A stretch of 64,000 bases of DNA from Nocardioides marinisabuli. GTDB lineage: Bacteria; Actinomycetota; Actinomycetes; Propionibacteriales; Nocardioidaceae. Within the stretch, counting starts at the first letter, position 1. Every line of letters starts with the position of its first letter. The stretch covers positions 3,906,001 through 3,970,000 of the forward strand of contig NZ_CP059163.1 in assembly GCF_013466785.1 (NCBI RefSeq). Direction: 5' to 3'. Below are positions 1 through 9,045 of the stretch, in pieces. The position numbers were made by a program, and so were the translations under genes. The notes beneath the pieces are model-generated. The model ran no database searches and had not been told where the DNA came from. It saw nothing but the letters and a program-made list of their open reading frames with translations.

Positions 1-33
1 GCCCGGGTGGAGGTCGGAGATCGGCCCGCTCAC
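1..33 (-). CDS. N-terminal start of a gene running off the window (probable sensor kinase)
   Basis: A GTG codon at 33-31 overlaps the response-regulator stop in a GTGA arrangement and opens a reading frame (about 11 codons, VSGPISDLHPG) that leaves the window. Such a tight overlap directly after an OmpR-type regulator usually marks the cognate histidine kinase. No kinase motif is visible here, so the function is inference from position only. Confidence 0.35.
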   Translation of the reverse strand, partial: MSGPISDLHPG

Positions 34-734
34 CGAGCGGGGTCGAGCTGGTACGAGCTGCCACCCACCGTGCTGATCAGGTCGCGGCCCGCGGCGTTGC
101 GCAGCTTGCGACGCAGCCCGGCGACCTGCACGTCGACGACGAAGTCGGACTCGATGAGCTCGCCCGACCACACCTCGGCCGCCAGCGCCTCGCGCGCCCA
201 GGGCTGCCCCGGGCGGGTGGCCAGCGTCGCGAGGAGGTCGAGCTCGGGCGGGGTCAGGGGCAGCGGCACGCCGTCCAGGGTGGCGAACTTCTGCTCGCGC
301 GAGACCACCAGCCCGCCCTCGAGCCGCAGCGGCGCCGAGGGAGACGGCGCGGCGGGCAGCGAGCCGACCCGCGGGCGCCGCAGCAGGGCGGCGGCCCGCG
401 CCTTGAGCTCGCGCGGGGAGAAGGGCTTGACCAGGTACTCGTCGGCGCCCACCTCGAGGCCCACGAGCCGCTCCACCTCGGTGTCGCGACCGGTGATCAT
501 CACCACGTAGGCGTCGGTGAAGGTGCGCAGCTCGCGGCACACCTCGGTGCCGTCGGCGTCGGGCAGCGTGAGGTCGAGGGTGACCAGGTCGGGCGCCCAC
601 TCACGAGCGGTGCTGACCGCGTCGCGGCCGGTGCCGACCGCCCGGGTCTCGAGGCCCAGGCCCTCGAGCACCATCACGACGAGGTCGCGGACGTCGGGGT
701 CGTCGTCGACCACGAGCGCGCGGTGCTCGCTCAC
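30..734 (-). CDS. OmpR/PhoB-family response regulator
   Basis: A 234-residue two-component response regulator. The receiver domain (about residues 5-118) has the acidic pocket DDD at 10-12, phospho-acceptor Asp54 in VTLDLTLP, and the conserved Lys in VKPF. The C-terminal winged-helix domain (about 140-232) has the PPELDLLATL and VDVQVAGLRRKLR segments of the OmpR/PhoB family. The usual closing VRGVGYRL reads TVGGSSYQL here, a mild departure in the wing. The next gene starts at its stop codon and leaves the window, probably the partner kinase. The regulon cannot be read from the sequence. Confidence 0.93.
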   Translation of the reverse strand: MSEHRALVVDDDPDVRDLVVMVLEGLGLETRAVGTGRDAVSTAREWAPDLVTLDLTLPDADGTEVCRELRTFTDAYVVMITGRDTEVERLVGLEVGADEYLVKPFSPRELKARAAALLRRPRVGSLPAAPSPSAPLRLEGGLVVSREQKFATLDGVPLPLTPPELDLLATLATRPGQPWAREALAAEVWSGELIESDFVVDVQVAGLRRKLRNAAGRDLISTVGGSSYQLDPAR

Positions 735-791
735 GCGGTTCCTCTCGTCGGGGGGGCGGGGGGAGGCGCCGTCCCGGCGCCGGTGCCAACC

Positions 792-1114
792 CTAGCCTTC
801 CGGCTCCTCACCCGGCAGCGGCACCCGGGCCTCCCAGCGCGCCCTGCGCTCGTCGTCGCTCTGCTCCCACCAGGGCGTCCCACGCTCCCCCAGCGCCACC
901 TTCGCGGCTGCACGCCGGCGCGCGAGCGCGCCTCCTCGTCGGTGCCGCGGGTGCGGCGCACGTCGCGCCGCCAGGCCATCAGGGCCTTCTGCAGCTCCTC
1001 GCGCCGCTCCTGGGGCAGGTCCGGGTCGGTCGCGCGCCACCGCCGGCCGTCGATGACGACGTACCGGCCGTCGGGGGTGTGCTCGACGTCCCTGCCGCTG
1101 CCCGTGCCGCTCAT
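792..1114 (-). pseudogene. Conserved small actinobacterial protein, interrupted by a -1 frameshift
   Basis: Two frames must be joined to give one conserved small protein of unknown function. The first frame, from ATG 1114, gives MSGTGSGRDVEHTPDGRYVV and continues through RRWRATDPDLPQERREEL. The second frame ends with AKVALGERGTPWWEQSDDER and stops at 792. Homologues known to me from actinobacteria carry both halves in about 105 residues and are sometimes auto-labelled biopolymer transporter Tol. The span is 323 nt, one base short of a multiple of three. Adding one C to the CC near 915 joins the frames as RARRAAAKV. It may be a sequencing error or a true frameshift. It lies four bases after the MFS gene. 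Confidence 0.7.
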
Positions 1115-1118
1115 GGGC

Positions 1119-2402
1119 TCAGCCTCGCGCCTGCAGCGCGGCACGGTCCATCACCCGTCGGGCGCGCAGCCGGTAGCGGTAGACCTGCACCAGACCCAGG
1201 GTCCACAGCACGTACTGGGTGCTCATCGCCCAGCGGAACGCCCCGGGCGTGTAGTCGGAGCCGCCGCCGGGGGTGCGCCAGTCGAGCACCAGGCCGATGG
1301 CCACCACCAGCACCAGGCTCGCCGAGAAGCCGCCCACGTTGATGATGCCGGTCGAGCTGGCCATCCGCTCCGGCGGGTTCGCGGTGCGCCCGACGTCGAA
1401 GCCGATCATCGAGGCCGGCCCGCCGACCCCGACCACCAGCGCGAGCACCACCAGCAGCCCCAGCGGGGCCGGCCCGGGCCAGACGAGCACGAGCGTCCAG
1501 GTCGCCACGATGGCCACGACCACCGCGATCACCATCGAGGAGCGGTGCCAGGGGTGCAGGCCGATGAGCCACCCCAGCACCGGGCCGCTGACGATCACCG
1601 CCACCACCACCAGGGTCAGCAGCAGCCCGGCCTCGCCCGGCGTGCGCCCCTCGCCGCGCACGAAGAACGGGTAGCCCCAGAGCAACGTCAGCGTCGTCGC
1701 GCTGAACTGGGTGGAGAAGTGCATCCAGAAGCCCAGCCGGGTGCCGGGGTGCGACCACGAGGCGCGCAGGCTGGCGAGCACCCGGGCCGGCGACATCAGC
1801 TCGCCCCGGGTGTGGCGGCGACCCGGCGCGTCGGCGACCACCACGAGGGCCACCAGGGTCAGGACCGCCCCGGTGGTCGCGGTGACCAGGTAGGCGGTCG
1901 TCCAGCCCCAGGAGCCCAGCGCCCAGGTCATCGGCACCGCGGCCGCGATCGCGCCGGTCTGGCCGATCGTGCCGGTCAGCTGGGTGAAGAACGGCACGCG
2001 GCGCACCGGGAACCAGGTGGCCAGCAGGCGCAGCACGCAGATGAACGTCATCGCGTCGCCCATGCCGACGAAGAAGCGGGCCACCAGCGCGACGGGGTAG
2101 GAGTCGGCGAAGGCGAACGCGGTCTGGGCCGCCGACAGCAGCACCGCCCCGCTCAGCAGCACGCTGCGCGGCCCGTAGCGGTCGACGAGCAGGCCCACGG
2201 GCACCTGCATGCCGGCGTACACCAGCAGCTGGAGCATCGTGAACGTCGCCAGCTGGGAGGCTGAGATGTCGAAGCGCTCGGTGGCCACCAGGCCGGCCAC
2301 GGCCAGCGAGGAGCGGTGGAACACGGCGAGCAGGTAGAGCGACAGGGCGACGGCCCAGACCAGGACGGCCCGGGACGCCACTCGCTCACCGGGACTCCGC
2401 AC
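1119..2402 (-). CDS. Major facilitator superfamily transporter
   Basis: A 427-residue polytopic membrane protein with about 12 hydrophobic helices in two six-helix halves. It has the MFS loop 2-3 signature (GLLVDRYGPRSVLL), an arginine in helix 4 (VALVARFFVGMGDAM), and a central loop with APGRRHTRGELMS between the halves. The start at 2402 leaves a short cytoplasmic tail before helix 1. Substrate is unknown; the general look is of the nitrate/sugar-phosphate-like MFS permeases. The frameshifted small gene follows four bases downstream and the ion-channel-like gene is divergent. Confidence 0.85.
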   Translation of the reverse strand: MRSPGERVASRAVLVWAVALSLYLLAVFHRSSLAVAGLVATERFDISASQLATFTMLQLLVYAGMQVPVGLLVDRYGPRSVLLSGAVLLSAAQTAFAFADSYPVALVARFFVGMGDAMTFICVLRLLATWFPVRRVPFFTQLTGTIGQTGAIAAAVPMTWALGSWGWTTAYLVTATTGAVLTLVALVVVADAPGRRHTRGELMSPARVLASLRASWSHPGTRLGFWMHFSTQFSATTLTLLWGYPFFVRGEGRTPGEAGLLLTLVVVAVIVSGPVLGWLIGLHPWHRSSMVIAVVVAIVATWTLVLVWPGPAPLGLLVVLALVVGVGGPASMIGFDVGRTANPPERMASSTGIINVGGFSASLVLVVAIGLVLDWRTPGGGSDYTPGAFRWAMSTQYVLWTLGLVQVYRYRLRARRVMDRAALQARG

Positions 2403-2458
2403 CCGGTCATTGTCCGCCCCACCCCGCCGGCGCGGCGTCCACCCCTAGGGTGTCGGGC

Positions 2459-3160
2459 ATGAGGAGCCGGTTCTCACGCGACCCCAGGCCCGACGGGTTC
2501 CTGGGGCCGCAGCCCTCCGCGGTGCTGCTGGTCACCCAGGTGCTCGCCGTGATCGCCTACCCGTTCCTGGACACCAGCACCGCCGGGCGCGCCGTGCTCG
2601 GCGTCGCCCAGATCGCGGTGGTGGGCGCGGCCCTCGCAGCGGTGCGGCGCACCCCCGCGCTGACCTGGGTCGCCCTGCTCGTCGGGCTGCCCGCCGCCGG
2701 CTTCACGGTGGTCGAGGCCCTGACCACCGGCATCGACTGGGTCGTGCTGGTCTCGGCGCTGCTGCACGCGCCGTTCTACTTCTACGTGTCCTACTCGATG
2801 GTGCGCTACCTCTTCCACGACGACAAGGTGACCCGGGACGAGCTCTACGCCACCGGCGCCGCCTTCACGGTGGTCGCCTGGGGCTTCGCCTACGTCTACG
2901 CCGCCGTGGCCGTCCTGTCGCCCGACTCGTTCTCGGGCGGCTCCGCCTCCGACGGGCAGACCTGGTTCGAGCTGCTCTACCTGTCGTTCTCGGTGCTCAC
3001 CAGCGTCGGGCTCTCCGACGTGGTGCCGATGGGCTCGCACGCCCGATCGTTCGTGGCGGTCGAGATGGTCGTGGGCGTGCTCTACGTCGCCCTGGTCATC
3101 TCGCGCCTGGTCGGGCTGACGGTGAGCCGGCAGGCGATGAAGGCCGCCGACCGCGACTAG
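2459..3160 (+). CDS. Ion-channel-like membrane protein (Ion_trans_2 fold) with altered filter
   Basis: About 233 residues with several hydrophobic helices. The C-terminal third has the shape of a two-helix potassium-channel pore: LYLSFSVLTSVGLSDVVP, then a helix EMVVGVLYVALVISRLVGL. In true K+ channels the filter reads TVGYGD; here it is SVGLSD, so potassium selectivity is doubtful. The upstream half adds four or five helices of no recognised family. ATG 2459 is taken as start; GTG 2450 in the same frame is an alternative. It converges with uvrB, only three bases separating the two stops, so the 3' ends probably share termination signals. Confidence 0.7.
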   Translation: MRSRFSRDPRPDGFLGPQPSAVLLVTQVLAVIAYPFLDTSTAGRAVLGVAQIAVVGAALAAVRRTPALTWVALLVGLPAAGFTVVEALTTGIDWVVLVSALLHAPFYFYVSYSMVRYLFHDDKVTRDELYATGAAFTVVAWGFAYVYAAVAVLSPDSFSGGSASDGQTWFELLYLSFSVLTSVGLSDVVPMGSHARSFVAVEMVVGVLYVALVISRLVGLTVSRQAMKAADRD

Positions 3161-3163
3161 CGG

Positions 3164-5302
3164 TCACTTGGTCGCCTCCATCATCTGGCGCAGCTCCTTC
3201 TTCAGCTCGTCGACCTCGTCGCGCAGCCGGGCCGCGAGCTCGAACTGCAGCTCCGCGGCGGCCTCGCGCATCTGGTCGGTGAGGTCCTGGATGAGCTGGG
3301 CCAGGTCGGCGCTGGGCATCCCGGCCAGGTCCTTGGCGTGCTGGCCGGCGTCCTTGCCGGTCAGCGCCGGGACCGGCTGCTTGGCCTTGACCCCGCCGGC
3401 ACGACCCTTGGCCGCGGTGCCGGCCCAGGTCTCGAGGAGCGCCTGGGTGTTCTCGTCCTCGCGCGCCAGCATCTCGGTGATGTCGGCGATCTTCTTGCGC
3501 AGCGGCATCGGGTCGACGCCGTGGGCGGTGTTGTAGGCGATCTGCTTGTCGCGGCGCCGGTTGGTCTCCTCGATCGCCGACTCCATGGAGGGGGTGATCT
3601 TGTCGGCGTACATGTGCACCTGGCCCGACACGTTGCGGGCCGCGCGGCCGATCGTCTGGATCAGCGACTTGTCGGAGCGCAGGAAGCCCTCCTTGTCGGC
3701 GTCGAGGATCGCGACCAGCGAGACCTCGGGCAGGTCGAGGCCCTCGCGCAGCAGGTTGATGCCGACGAGCACGTCGTACTGGCCCAGCCGCAGGTCGCGC
3801 AGCAGCTCGATGCGCTTGAGGGTGTCGACCTCGCTGTGCAGGTAGCGGGTGCGGATGCCGGCGTCGAGGAGGTAGTCGGTGAGGTCCTCGGACATCTTCT
3901 TGGTCAGCGTGGTGACCAGCACCCGCTCGTTCTTCTGGGTGCGCTCCTTGATCTCGTGGATCAGGTCGTCGATCTGGCCCTTGGTCGGCTTGACGACCAC
4001 CTCGGGGTCGATCAGGCCGGTGGGCCGGATGATCTGCTCGACCACGTGCGGCGGCGTCGAGCCGCCCACCTTGTCGAGCTCGTAGTCGCCGGGGGTCGCG
4101 GAGAGGTAGATGGTCTGCCCGATGCGCTCGAGGAACTCCTCCCACTTCAGCGGCCGGTTGTCCATGGCGCTGGGCAGCCGGAAGCCGTGGTCGACCAGGT
4201 TGCGCTTGCGGGACATGTCGCCCTCGTACATGCCGCCGATCTGCGGGACCGCCACGTGCGACTCGTCGACCACGAGCATGTAGTCCTCGGGGAAGTAGTC
4301 GAGCAGGCAGTTGGGCGCCGAGCCACGGGCCCGCCCGTCCATGTGCATCGAGTAGTTCTCGATGCCCGAGCAGGAGCCGACCTGCCGCATCATCTCGATG
4401 TCGTACGTCGTGCGCATCCGCAGGCGCTGGGCCTCGAGCAGCTTGCCCTGCTTCTCGAAGCTCGCCAGCTGCTCCTCCAGCTCGAGCTCGATGCCGCGGA
4501 TCGCCCGCTCCATCCGCTCCGGGCCGGCGACGTAGTGGGTGGCGGGGAAGACGTAGAGCTCGGTGTCCTCGGTGATCACCTCGCCGGTGACCGCGTGCAG
4601 CGTCATCAGCCGCTCGATCTCGTCGCCGAAGAACTCGATGCGCACCGCGTGCTCCTCGTAGACCGGGAAGATCTCGAGGGTGTCGCCGCGCACCCGGAAG
4701 GTGCCACGGGTGAAGGACATGTCGTTGCGCGTGTACTGGATCTCCACCAGCTGGCGCAGGATCGAGTCGCGGTCGCGCTCCTCCCCCACGCGCAGGCGCA
4801 GCATCCGGTCGACGTACTCCTGCGGGGTGCCGAGGCCGTAGATGCAGGAGACGGTGCTGACCACGATCACGTCACGGCGCGTGAGCAGCGAGTTGGTCGC
4901 CGAGTGGCGCAGCCGCTCGACCTCCTCGTTGATGGAGGAGTCCTTCTCGATGTAGGTGTCGGTCTGGGGGACGTAGGCCTCGGGCTGGTAGTAGTCGTAG
5001 TAGGAGACGAAGTACTCGACCGCGTTGTCGGGGAAGAGCTGGCGCAGCTCGTTGGCGAACTGCGCGGCCAGCGTCTTGTTGGGCTGGAGCACCAGCAGCG
5101 GGCGCTGCACCTGCTCGGCGACCCAGGCCACGGTCGCCGTCTTGCCGGTGCCGGTAGCGCCCAGGAGCACGACGTCCTGCTCCCCCCCGTTGATCCGCTT
5201 GGCGATCTCGGCGATGGCGGCCGGCTGGTCGCCCGCAGGCTGGTAGTCGGAGACGACCTTGAAGGGGGCGACGCGGCGCTCGAGATCGGTGACAGGACGC
5301 AT
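3164..5302 (-). CDS. uvrB: Excinuclease ABC subunit UvrB
   Basis: The 712-residue damage-verification helicase of nucleotide excision repair; it receives damaged DNA from UvrA and recruits UvrC for incision. Visible features are the Walker A motif GATGTGKT near residue 51, the beta-hairpin stretch [20 protein letters not shown], the DESH Walker B, the helicase motif [10 protein letters not shown], the C-terminal helicase block TIGRAARN, and a terminal UVR motif ([19 protein letters not shown]) that contacts UvrC. Length is normal for the family. No LexA-type TCGAAC-N4-GTTCGA box was seen in the 180 bp upstream. Confidence 0.98.
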   Translation of the reverse strand: MRPVTDLERRVAPFKVVSDYQPAGDQPAAIAEIAKRINGGEQDVVLLGATGTGKTATVAWVAEQVQRPLLVLQPNKTLAAQFANELRQLFPDNAVEYFVSYYDYYQPEAYVPQTDTYIEKDSSINEEVERLRHSATNSLLTRRDVIVVSTVSCIYGLGTPQEYVDRMLRLRVGEERDRDSILRQLVEIQYTRNDMSFTRGTFRVRGDTLEIFPVYEEHAVRIEFFGDEIERLMTLHAVTGEVITEDTELYVFPATHYVAGPERMERAIRGIELELEEQLASFEKQGKLLEAQRLRMRTTYDIEMMRQVGSCSGIENYSMHMDGRARGSAPNCLLDYFPEDYMLVVDESHVAVPQIGGMYEGDMSRKRNLVDHGFRLPSAMDNRPLKWEEFLERIGQTIYLSATPGDYELDKVGGSTPPHVVEQIIRPTGLIDPEVVVKPTKGQIDDLIHEIKERTQKNERVLVTTLTKKMSEDLTDYLLDAGIRTRYLHSEVDTLKRIELLRDLRLGQYDVLVGINLLREGLDLPEVSLVAILDADKEGFLRSDKSLIQTIGRAARNVSGQVHMYADKITPSMESAIEETNRRRDKQIAYNTAHGVDPMPLRKKIADITEMLAREDENTQALLETWAGTAAKGRAGGVKAKQPVPALTGKDAGQHAKDLAGMPSADLAQLIQDLTDQMREAAAELQFELAARLRDEVDELKKELRQMMEATK

Positions 5303-5379
5303 GCCCCGAGCCTAGACACGCCCACCGACACCCGCACGGTCCAGGCCGCGGCGAACCGCCGCCAGGACTACGCCGGGCC

Positions 5380-5393
5380 TGACCGATCGGTCA
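5380..5393. promoter_or_regulatory. Perfect 14-bp palindrome, candidate operator
   Basis: TGACCGATCGGTCA is a perfect palindrome about 90-130 bp upstream of the possible starts of the GAF-SpoIIE gene and about 80 bp upstream of uvrB. Its form is that of TetR-type operators. It could control either divergent gene, more likely the exopolysaccharide cluster. The regulator is not identified. Confidence 0.45.
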
Positions 5394-5480
5394 CTTCTGC
5401 CCCAGATCCTCCATCCGTGCTCACGCGTCACGCTGGTGCGTGCCTAGGATTCGGGCGGGGGACGGCCGACGCGCCACGGC

Positions 5481-6719
5481 ATGGCCAGGCGACTCCTTCG
5501 AGACATGGGGACTGACACAGCAATGACACACCTGGTGGACGAGTCGCGCACCCGTCGCGCCCGCACGGCGGCGAGCCTGGGCCTGCTGGAGGCCGAGCGC
5601 AACGCCCGCGTGGACCGCATCACCGCCCTCGCGGCCCGGGTCTTCGGCGTGGAGCTGACGACCGTGACGGTCCTGGACGGCGACCGCGCCACCTTCCCCA
5701 TCAGCCAGGGTCTGGAGCCCGGCACGACCATGCCGCGCAGCGAGGTCTTCTGCGACCTGACCCAGCGCCTCGGCGAGCCGATGTACGTCGAGGACGCCTC
5801 GGCCGACCCGCGCTTCGCCGACTGGCCGATCGTCACCGACGCCGGCATCCGCTTCTACGCCGGCCACCCCCTGCGCGACCACCTCGGCACCGTCGTGGCG
5901 ACCCTGTGCCTGCTCGACAGCACCCCGCGACGCCTGGGCGCCGACGAGAAGGAGCTGCTCTCCGAGCTCGCCGGCCTCACCGAGACCGAGATGGTCTCCT
6001 CGACCGAGATGCGCCTGGCCCAGGAGGCCCAGGCCTCGCTGCTGCCCCAGGGCGTGCTCGAGGTCGACGGCTGGCGGGTCGAGGGCGCCTGCGTGCCGGC
6101 GGCGGCCGTGGGCGGCGACTTCTACGACTACCGCGCCACCGGGCGCAGCGCGGTGCTCCGGCTGGCCGACGTGATGGGCAAGGGGACGCCCGCGGCGCTG
6201 ATCGCCGCCGGGGTGCGTGCGGCCCTGCGGGGCACCGAGGCCGCGGCCGCGGCGGGCGTCGACCTGGGCGTCACCGTGACCCGCACGGCGCGCACCCTCG
6301 ACGACGACCTGGGGCGCACCGAGTCGTTCGTGACCCTCTTCGAGGCCGTCATCGACCTCGACGACGGCGAGGTGCGCTACGTCGACGCCGGCTGCGGGCT
6401 GGCCCTGGTGGTGCGCAACGACGGCCGCGTCGAGTCCCTGCGCAGCAGCGACGGCCCCATCGGCGTCTGGCCCGACGACCACTGGACCGAGCACCGCACC
6501 ACCCTCGCCCCGGGTGAGCGCCTCGTGGTCGTCAGCGACGGCGTCCTCGACCTCGTGGGCGAGGGCCCTGACGTGGTCGAGCGCATCGCCGAGCTCGTCC
6601 TCGACCGCGACGCCGTGCACCGGCTCCCCGAGGTCGTGCGCGAGTCCGACACCACCTCGGCCGTCGACGACGTCACCGTCGTGGTCGCCACCCGGCCCGC
6701 GGCAGCGGGTGCGGCATGA
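5481..6719 (+). CDS. GAF domain - PP2C-type (SpoIIE) serine phosphatase
   Basis: The 412-residue product has an N-terminal GAF sensor domain (about 40-175) and a C-terminal SpoIIE/PP2C phosphatase domain (about 185-405). All metal-binding signatures of the phosphatase are present: VGGDFYDY, LADVMGKGTPAALI, VDAGCG, VSDGVLDLVGEG and VDDVTVVV, so it should be active. In partner switching such enzymes dephosphorylate STAS antagonists, and a STAS gene lies two genes downstream. ATG 5481, 5505 and 5523 are possible starts; the conserved part begins after 5523. Its 3' end overlaps the glycosyltransferase by four bases, which suggests translational coupling. The GAF ligand is unknown. Confidence 0.92.
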   Translation: MARRLLRDMGTDTAMTHLVDESRTRRARTAASLGLLEAERNARVDRITALAARVFGVELTTVTVLDGDRATFPISQGLEPGTTMPRSEVFCDLTQRLGEPMYVEDASADPRFADWPIVTDAGIRFYAGHPLRDHLGTVVATLCLLDSTPRRLGADEKELLSELAGLTETEMVSSTEMRLAQEAQASLLPQGVLEVDGWRVEGACVPAAAVGGDFYDYRATGRSAVLRLADVMGKGTPAALIAAGVRAALRGTEAAAAAGVDLGVTVTRTARTLDDDLGRTESFVTLFEAVIDLDDGEVRYVDAGCGLALVVRNDGRVESLRSSDGPIGVWPDDHWTEHRTTLAPGERLVVVSDGVLDLVGEGPDVVERIAELVLDRDAVHRLPEVVRESDTTSAVDDVTVVVATRPAAAGAA

Positions 6720-8713
6720 GCCGGCGGCTGCTGCTGATCCGGGTCATCGTCGTCGTCACGGCGCTGACCGGCCTCAACTACATCACCTGGCGCTGGCTGT
6801 TCTCGATCAACTTCGACGCCTGGTACATCGCCTTCCCGCTGATCCTCGCCGAGACCTACTCGCTCATCGACTCGCTGCTCTTCGGCTTCGGCATCTGGCG
6901 GCTCAAGGAGCGCCCCGCGCCTCCCCCGCCGCCCGACGGGCTCACCGTCGACGTCCTCATCACCACCTACAACGAGCCCGTCGACCTGGTCATGACCACC
7001 GCGCTGGCCGCCAAGGCGATCCGCTACCCGCACCAGACCTGGATCCTCGACGACGGCAACCGCCCCGAGATGCGCGCCGCGGCCGAGGAGCACGGCATCG
7101 GCTGGATCTCGCGCTCCGAGGAGTGGGCCGGGATGCCCCGTCACGCCAAGGCAGGCAACCTCAACAACGCGCTGGTGCAGACCGACGGCGAGTTCCTCCT
7201 CATCCTCGACGCCGACCAGGTGCCGACCCCGGAGATGCTCGACGCGACGCTGGGCTACTTCGACGACCCCGAGATGGGGCTGGTCCAGACCCCGCAGTTC
7301 TTCGTCAACGTGCCCGAGAGCGACCCGCTCGGCAGCCAGGCGCCGCTGTTCTACGGCCCGATCCAGCAGAGCAAGGACGGCTGGAACTCCGCGTTCTTCT
7401 GCGGCTCCAACGCCGTGATCCGGCGCGAGGCGCTGGTCCAGATCGGCGTCGCCAGGTACGCCGGCGAGATCGCCCTGCGGGTCTACCAGACGCTGTACTA
7501 CGCCACCGGCGTGCTGAAGAAGGCGCGCAAGCAGGTCCCCGCCGAGGAGACCGCGACCCGCGAGGCGCTGCTCGAGGTCGAGGCGCTGGTCCGGGGGGCG
7601 CGCAAGGAGCTGGCCGACGGCGAGGCGCTCTTCGACGTCACCTACCGCTTCCAGCGCAGCGTCGACGAGGTGCGTCGCCGGATGGTCGACGCGGACCTCA
7701 GCGGGCTGCAGGCCGACCTGGCCGAGATCGCGGCCCTGGGCGCCGCCGAGGGCGACCAGGACTTCTCCCTCGACGACAACCAGGAGGCCCTGGCCCGGCT
7801 GGCCGAGCGCGACTGGTCGCCGATGGGAGCCATCGAGTCGGTCACCGCGCTGGTCGACGCGGTCGACGTCGACCGCGGCGGCGAGGCCCAGGCGGTGATG
7901 CCGATGGCGACCATCTCGGTCACCGAGGACATGGCCACCTGCATGCGCATGCACGGCCTGGGCTGGAAGTCGGCCTACCACGACACCCCGCTGGCCTTCG
8001 GCCTCGCACCCGAGGACCTCAAGACGATGCTCACCCAGCGGCTGCGCTGGGCCCAGGGCACGATGCAGGTGATGTTCCGGGAGAACCCGCTGACCCAGAA
8101 GCGGCTGTCGTGGCCGCAGCGGCTCATGTACTTCTCCACGATGTGGAGCTACCTCTCGGGCTTCGCGGCCATCGTCTACCTCGCCGCGCCCGTGCTCTTC
8201 CTGGTCTTCGGCGTGCTGCCGGTGCAGGCCCTGAGCAGCGACTTCTTCCTGCGCCTGATCCCCTTCCTGGTCATCAACCAGCTGCTCTTCATCGTCGTCT
8301 CCGACGGCAGACCGACCTGGCGGGGCATGCAGTACTCCCTGGCGCTCTTCCCGACCTGGATCCGCGCCTTCACCTCCGCCTTCGGCAACGTCTTCATGGG
8401 GCGCAGCCTCGACTTCGCGGTCACGCCGAAGGAGAAGCAGGACCCCACGGGGCCGGCGTACCACCTGATCAAGCCGCAGCTGTTCGCGATCGGGGCCCTG
8501 CTCCTGGCCGTGGTCATCGGCACGGTGCGGATGATCACGGGCGACGCCGAGGTGCTGCCGACCCTGTTCAACTTCGTCTGGGTGGGTCTCGACCTGGCCC
8601 TGATCTCCGTGATCGTCCAAGCCGCGCGCTACCGGGGCTTCGAACCCGGTAGTGCCACGTCCCTGCCCGCGACGGCCCAGGCCGCGCTGCGCAACCGAGA
8701 GGAAGCCTCATGA
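6716..8713 (+). CDS. Processive family-2 glycosyltransferase, cellulose-synthase-like
   Basis: The 665-residue membrane glycosyltransferase resembles BcsA-type synthases. Two N-terminal helices precede the catalytic domain, with TTYNEP near residue 84, DDGN near 110, DAD near 165-168, VTED at 402-405 and QRLRW at about 441. About five C-terminal helices form the rest of the channel. Two oddities are visible. About 158 residues (roughly 244-401, charged and helix-prone) separate GSNAVIRREAL from VTED, normally adjacent in BcsA. There is also no C-terminal PilZ domain, so control by c-di-GMP in the BcsA manner is unlikely. It overlaps both neighbours by ATGA. The sugar polymerised is not known. 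Confidence 0.88.
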   Translation: MSRRLLLIRVIVVVTALTGLNYITWRWLFSINFDAWYIAFPLILAETYSLIDSLLFGFGIWRLKERPAPPPPPDGLTVDVLITTYNEPVDLVMTTALAAKAIRYPHQTWILDDGNRPEMRAAAEEHGIGWISRSEEWAGMPRHAKAGNLNNALVQTDGEFLLILDADQVPTPEMLDATLGYFDDPEMGLVQTPQFFVNVPESDPLGSQAPLFYGPIQQSKDGWNSAFFCGSNAVIRREALVQIGVARYAGEIALRVYQTLYYATGVLKKARKQVPAEETATREALLEVEALVRGARKELADGEALFDVTYRFQRSVDEVRRRMVDADLSGLQADLAEIAALGAAEGDQDFSLDDNQEALARLAERDWSPMGAIESVTALVDAVDVDRGGEAQAVMPMATISVTEDMATCMRMHGLGWKSAYHDTPLAFGLAPEDLKTMLTQRLRWAQGTMQVMFRENPLTQKRLSWPQRLMYFSTMWSYLSGFAAIVYLAAPVLFLVFGVLPVQALSSDFFLRLIPFLVINQLLFIVVSDGRPTWRGMQYSLALFPTWIRAFTSAFGNVFMGRSLDFAVTPKEKQDPTGPAYHLIKPQLFAIGALLLAVVIGTVRMITGDAEVLPTLFNFVWVGLDLALISVIVQAARYRGFEPGSATSLPATAQAALRNREEAS

Positions 8714-9045
8714 TCGAGTTCGACGTCCGCACGCTGGACACCGGGGTCGGGGTCGTCACCCCCCGCGGACGCCTCAACATGGTCGCGGCACGCCAGTTCA
8801 AGACCATCCTGGGCGAGCTCGTCGCCGGCGGGACCCACCGGATCGTGGTCGACCTGGCCGAGACCGACTTCATCGACTCCTCGGGCCTCGGCGCCCTCAT
8901 CGGCGGGGTCAAGCAGACCCGCCAGCAGGGCGGCGACCTGCGCATCGCGCGCCCCACCGAGAGCGTCATGGGCGTCCTGGAGCTGACCAACCTGGCCCGG
9001 GTCCTGCGCCCGCGCGACGCGGTCGACACGGCGTTCGATGACTGA
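8710..9045 (+). CDS. STAS-domain anti-sigma-factor-antagonist-like protein
   Basis: A 111-residue single-domain STAS protein of the SpoIIAA/RsbV type. The phosphorylation loop reads DFIDSSGLGAL, with Ser57/Ser58 where SpoIIAA is phosphorylated, so it should act as a switchable partner. The downstream RsbW-like ATPase is its likely kinase and the upstream SpoIIE phosphatase its likely phosphatase. It overlaps the glycosyltransferase stop (ATGA) and the kinase start (8 bp). No sigma factor gene is present in the cluster, so its final target may be something other than a sigma factor. Confidence 0.92.
   Translation: MIEFDVRTLDTGVGVVTPRGRLNMVAARQFKTILGELVAGGTHRIVVDLAETDFIDSSGLGALIGGVKQTRQQGGDLRIARPTESVMGVLELTNLARVLRPRDAVDTAFDD

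Noticed and set aside
5303..5480. LexA box for uvrB
   Set aside because: No TCGAAC-N4-GTTCGA-like sequence occurs upstream of uvrB; the palindrome there has a different sequence.
3338..5515. Long open frame of 725 codons opposite uvrB
   Set aside because: It is an antisense shadow produced by GC-rich codon use; the - strand encodes an intact, highly conserved UvrB.
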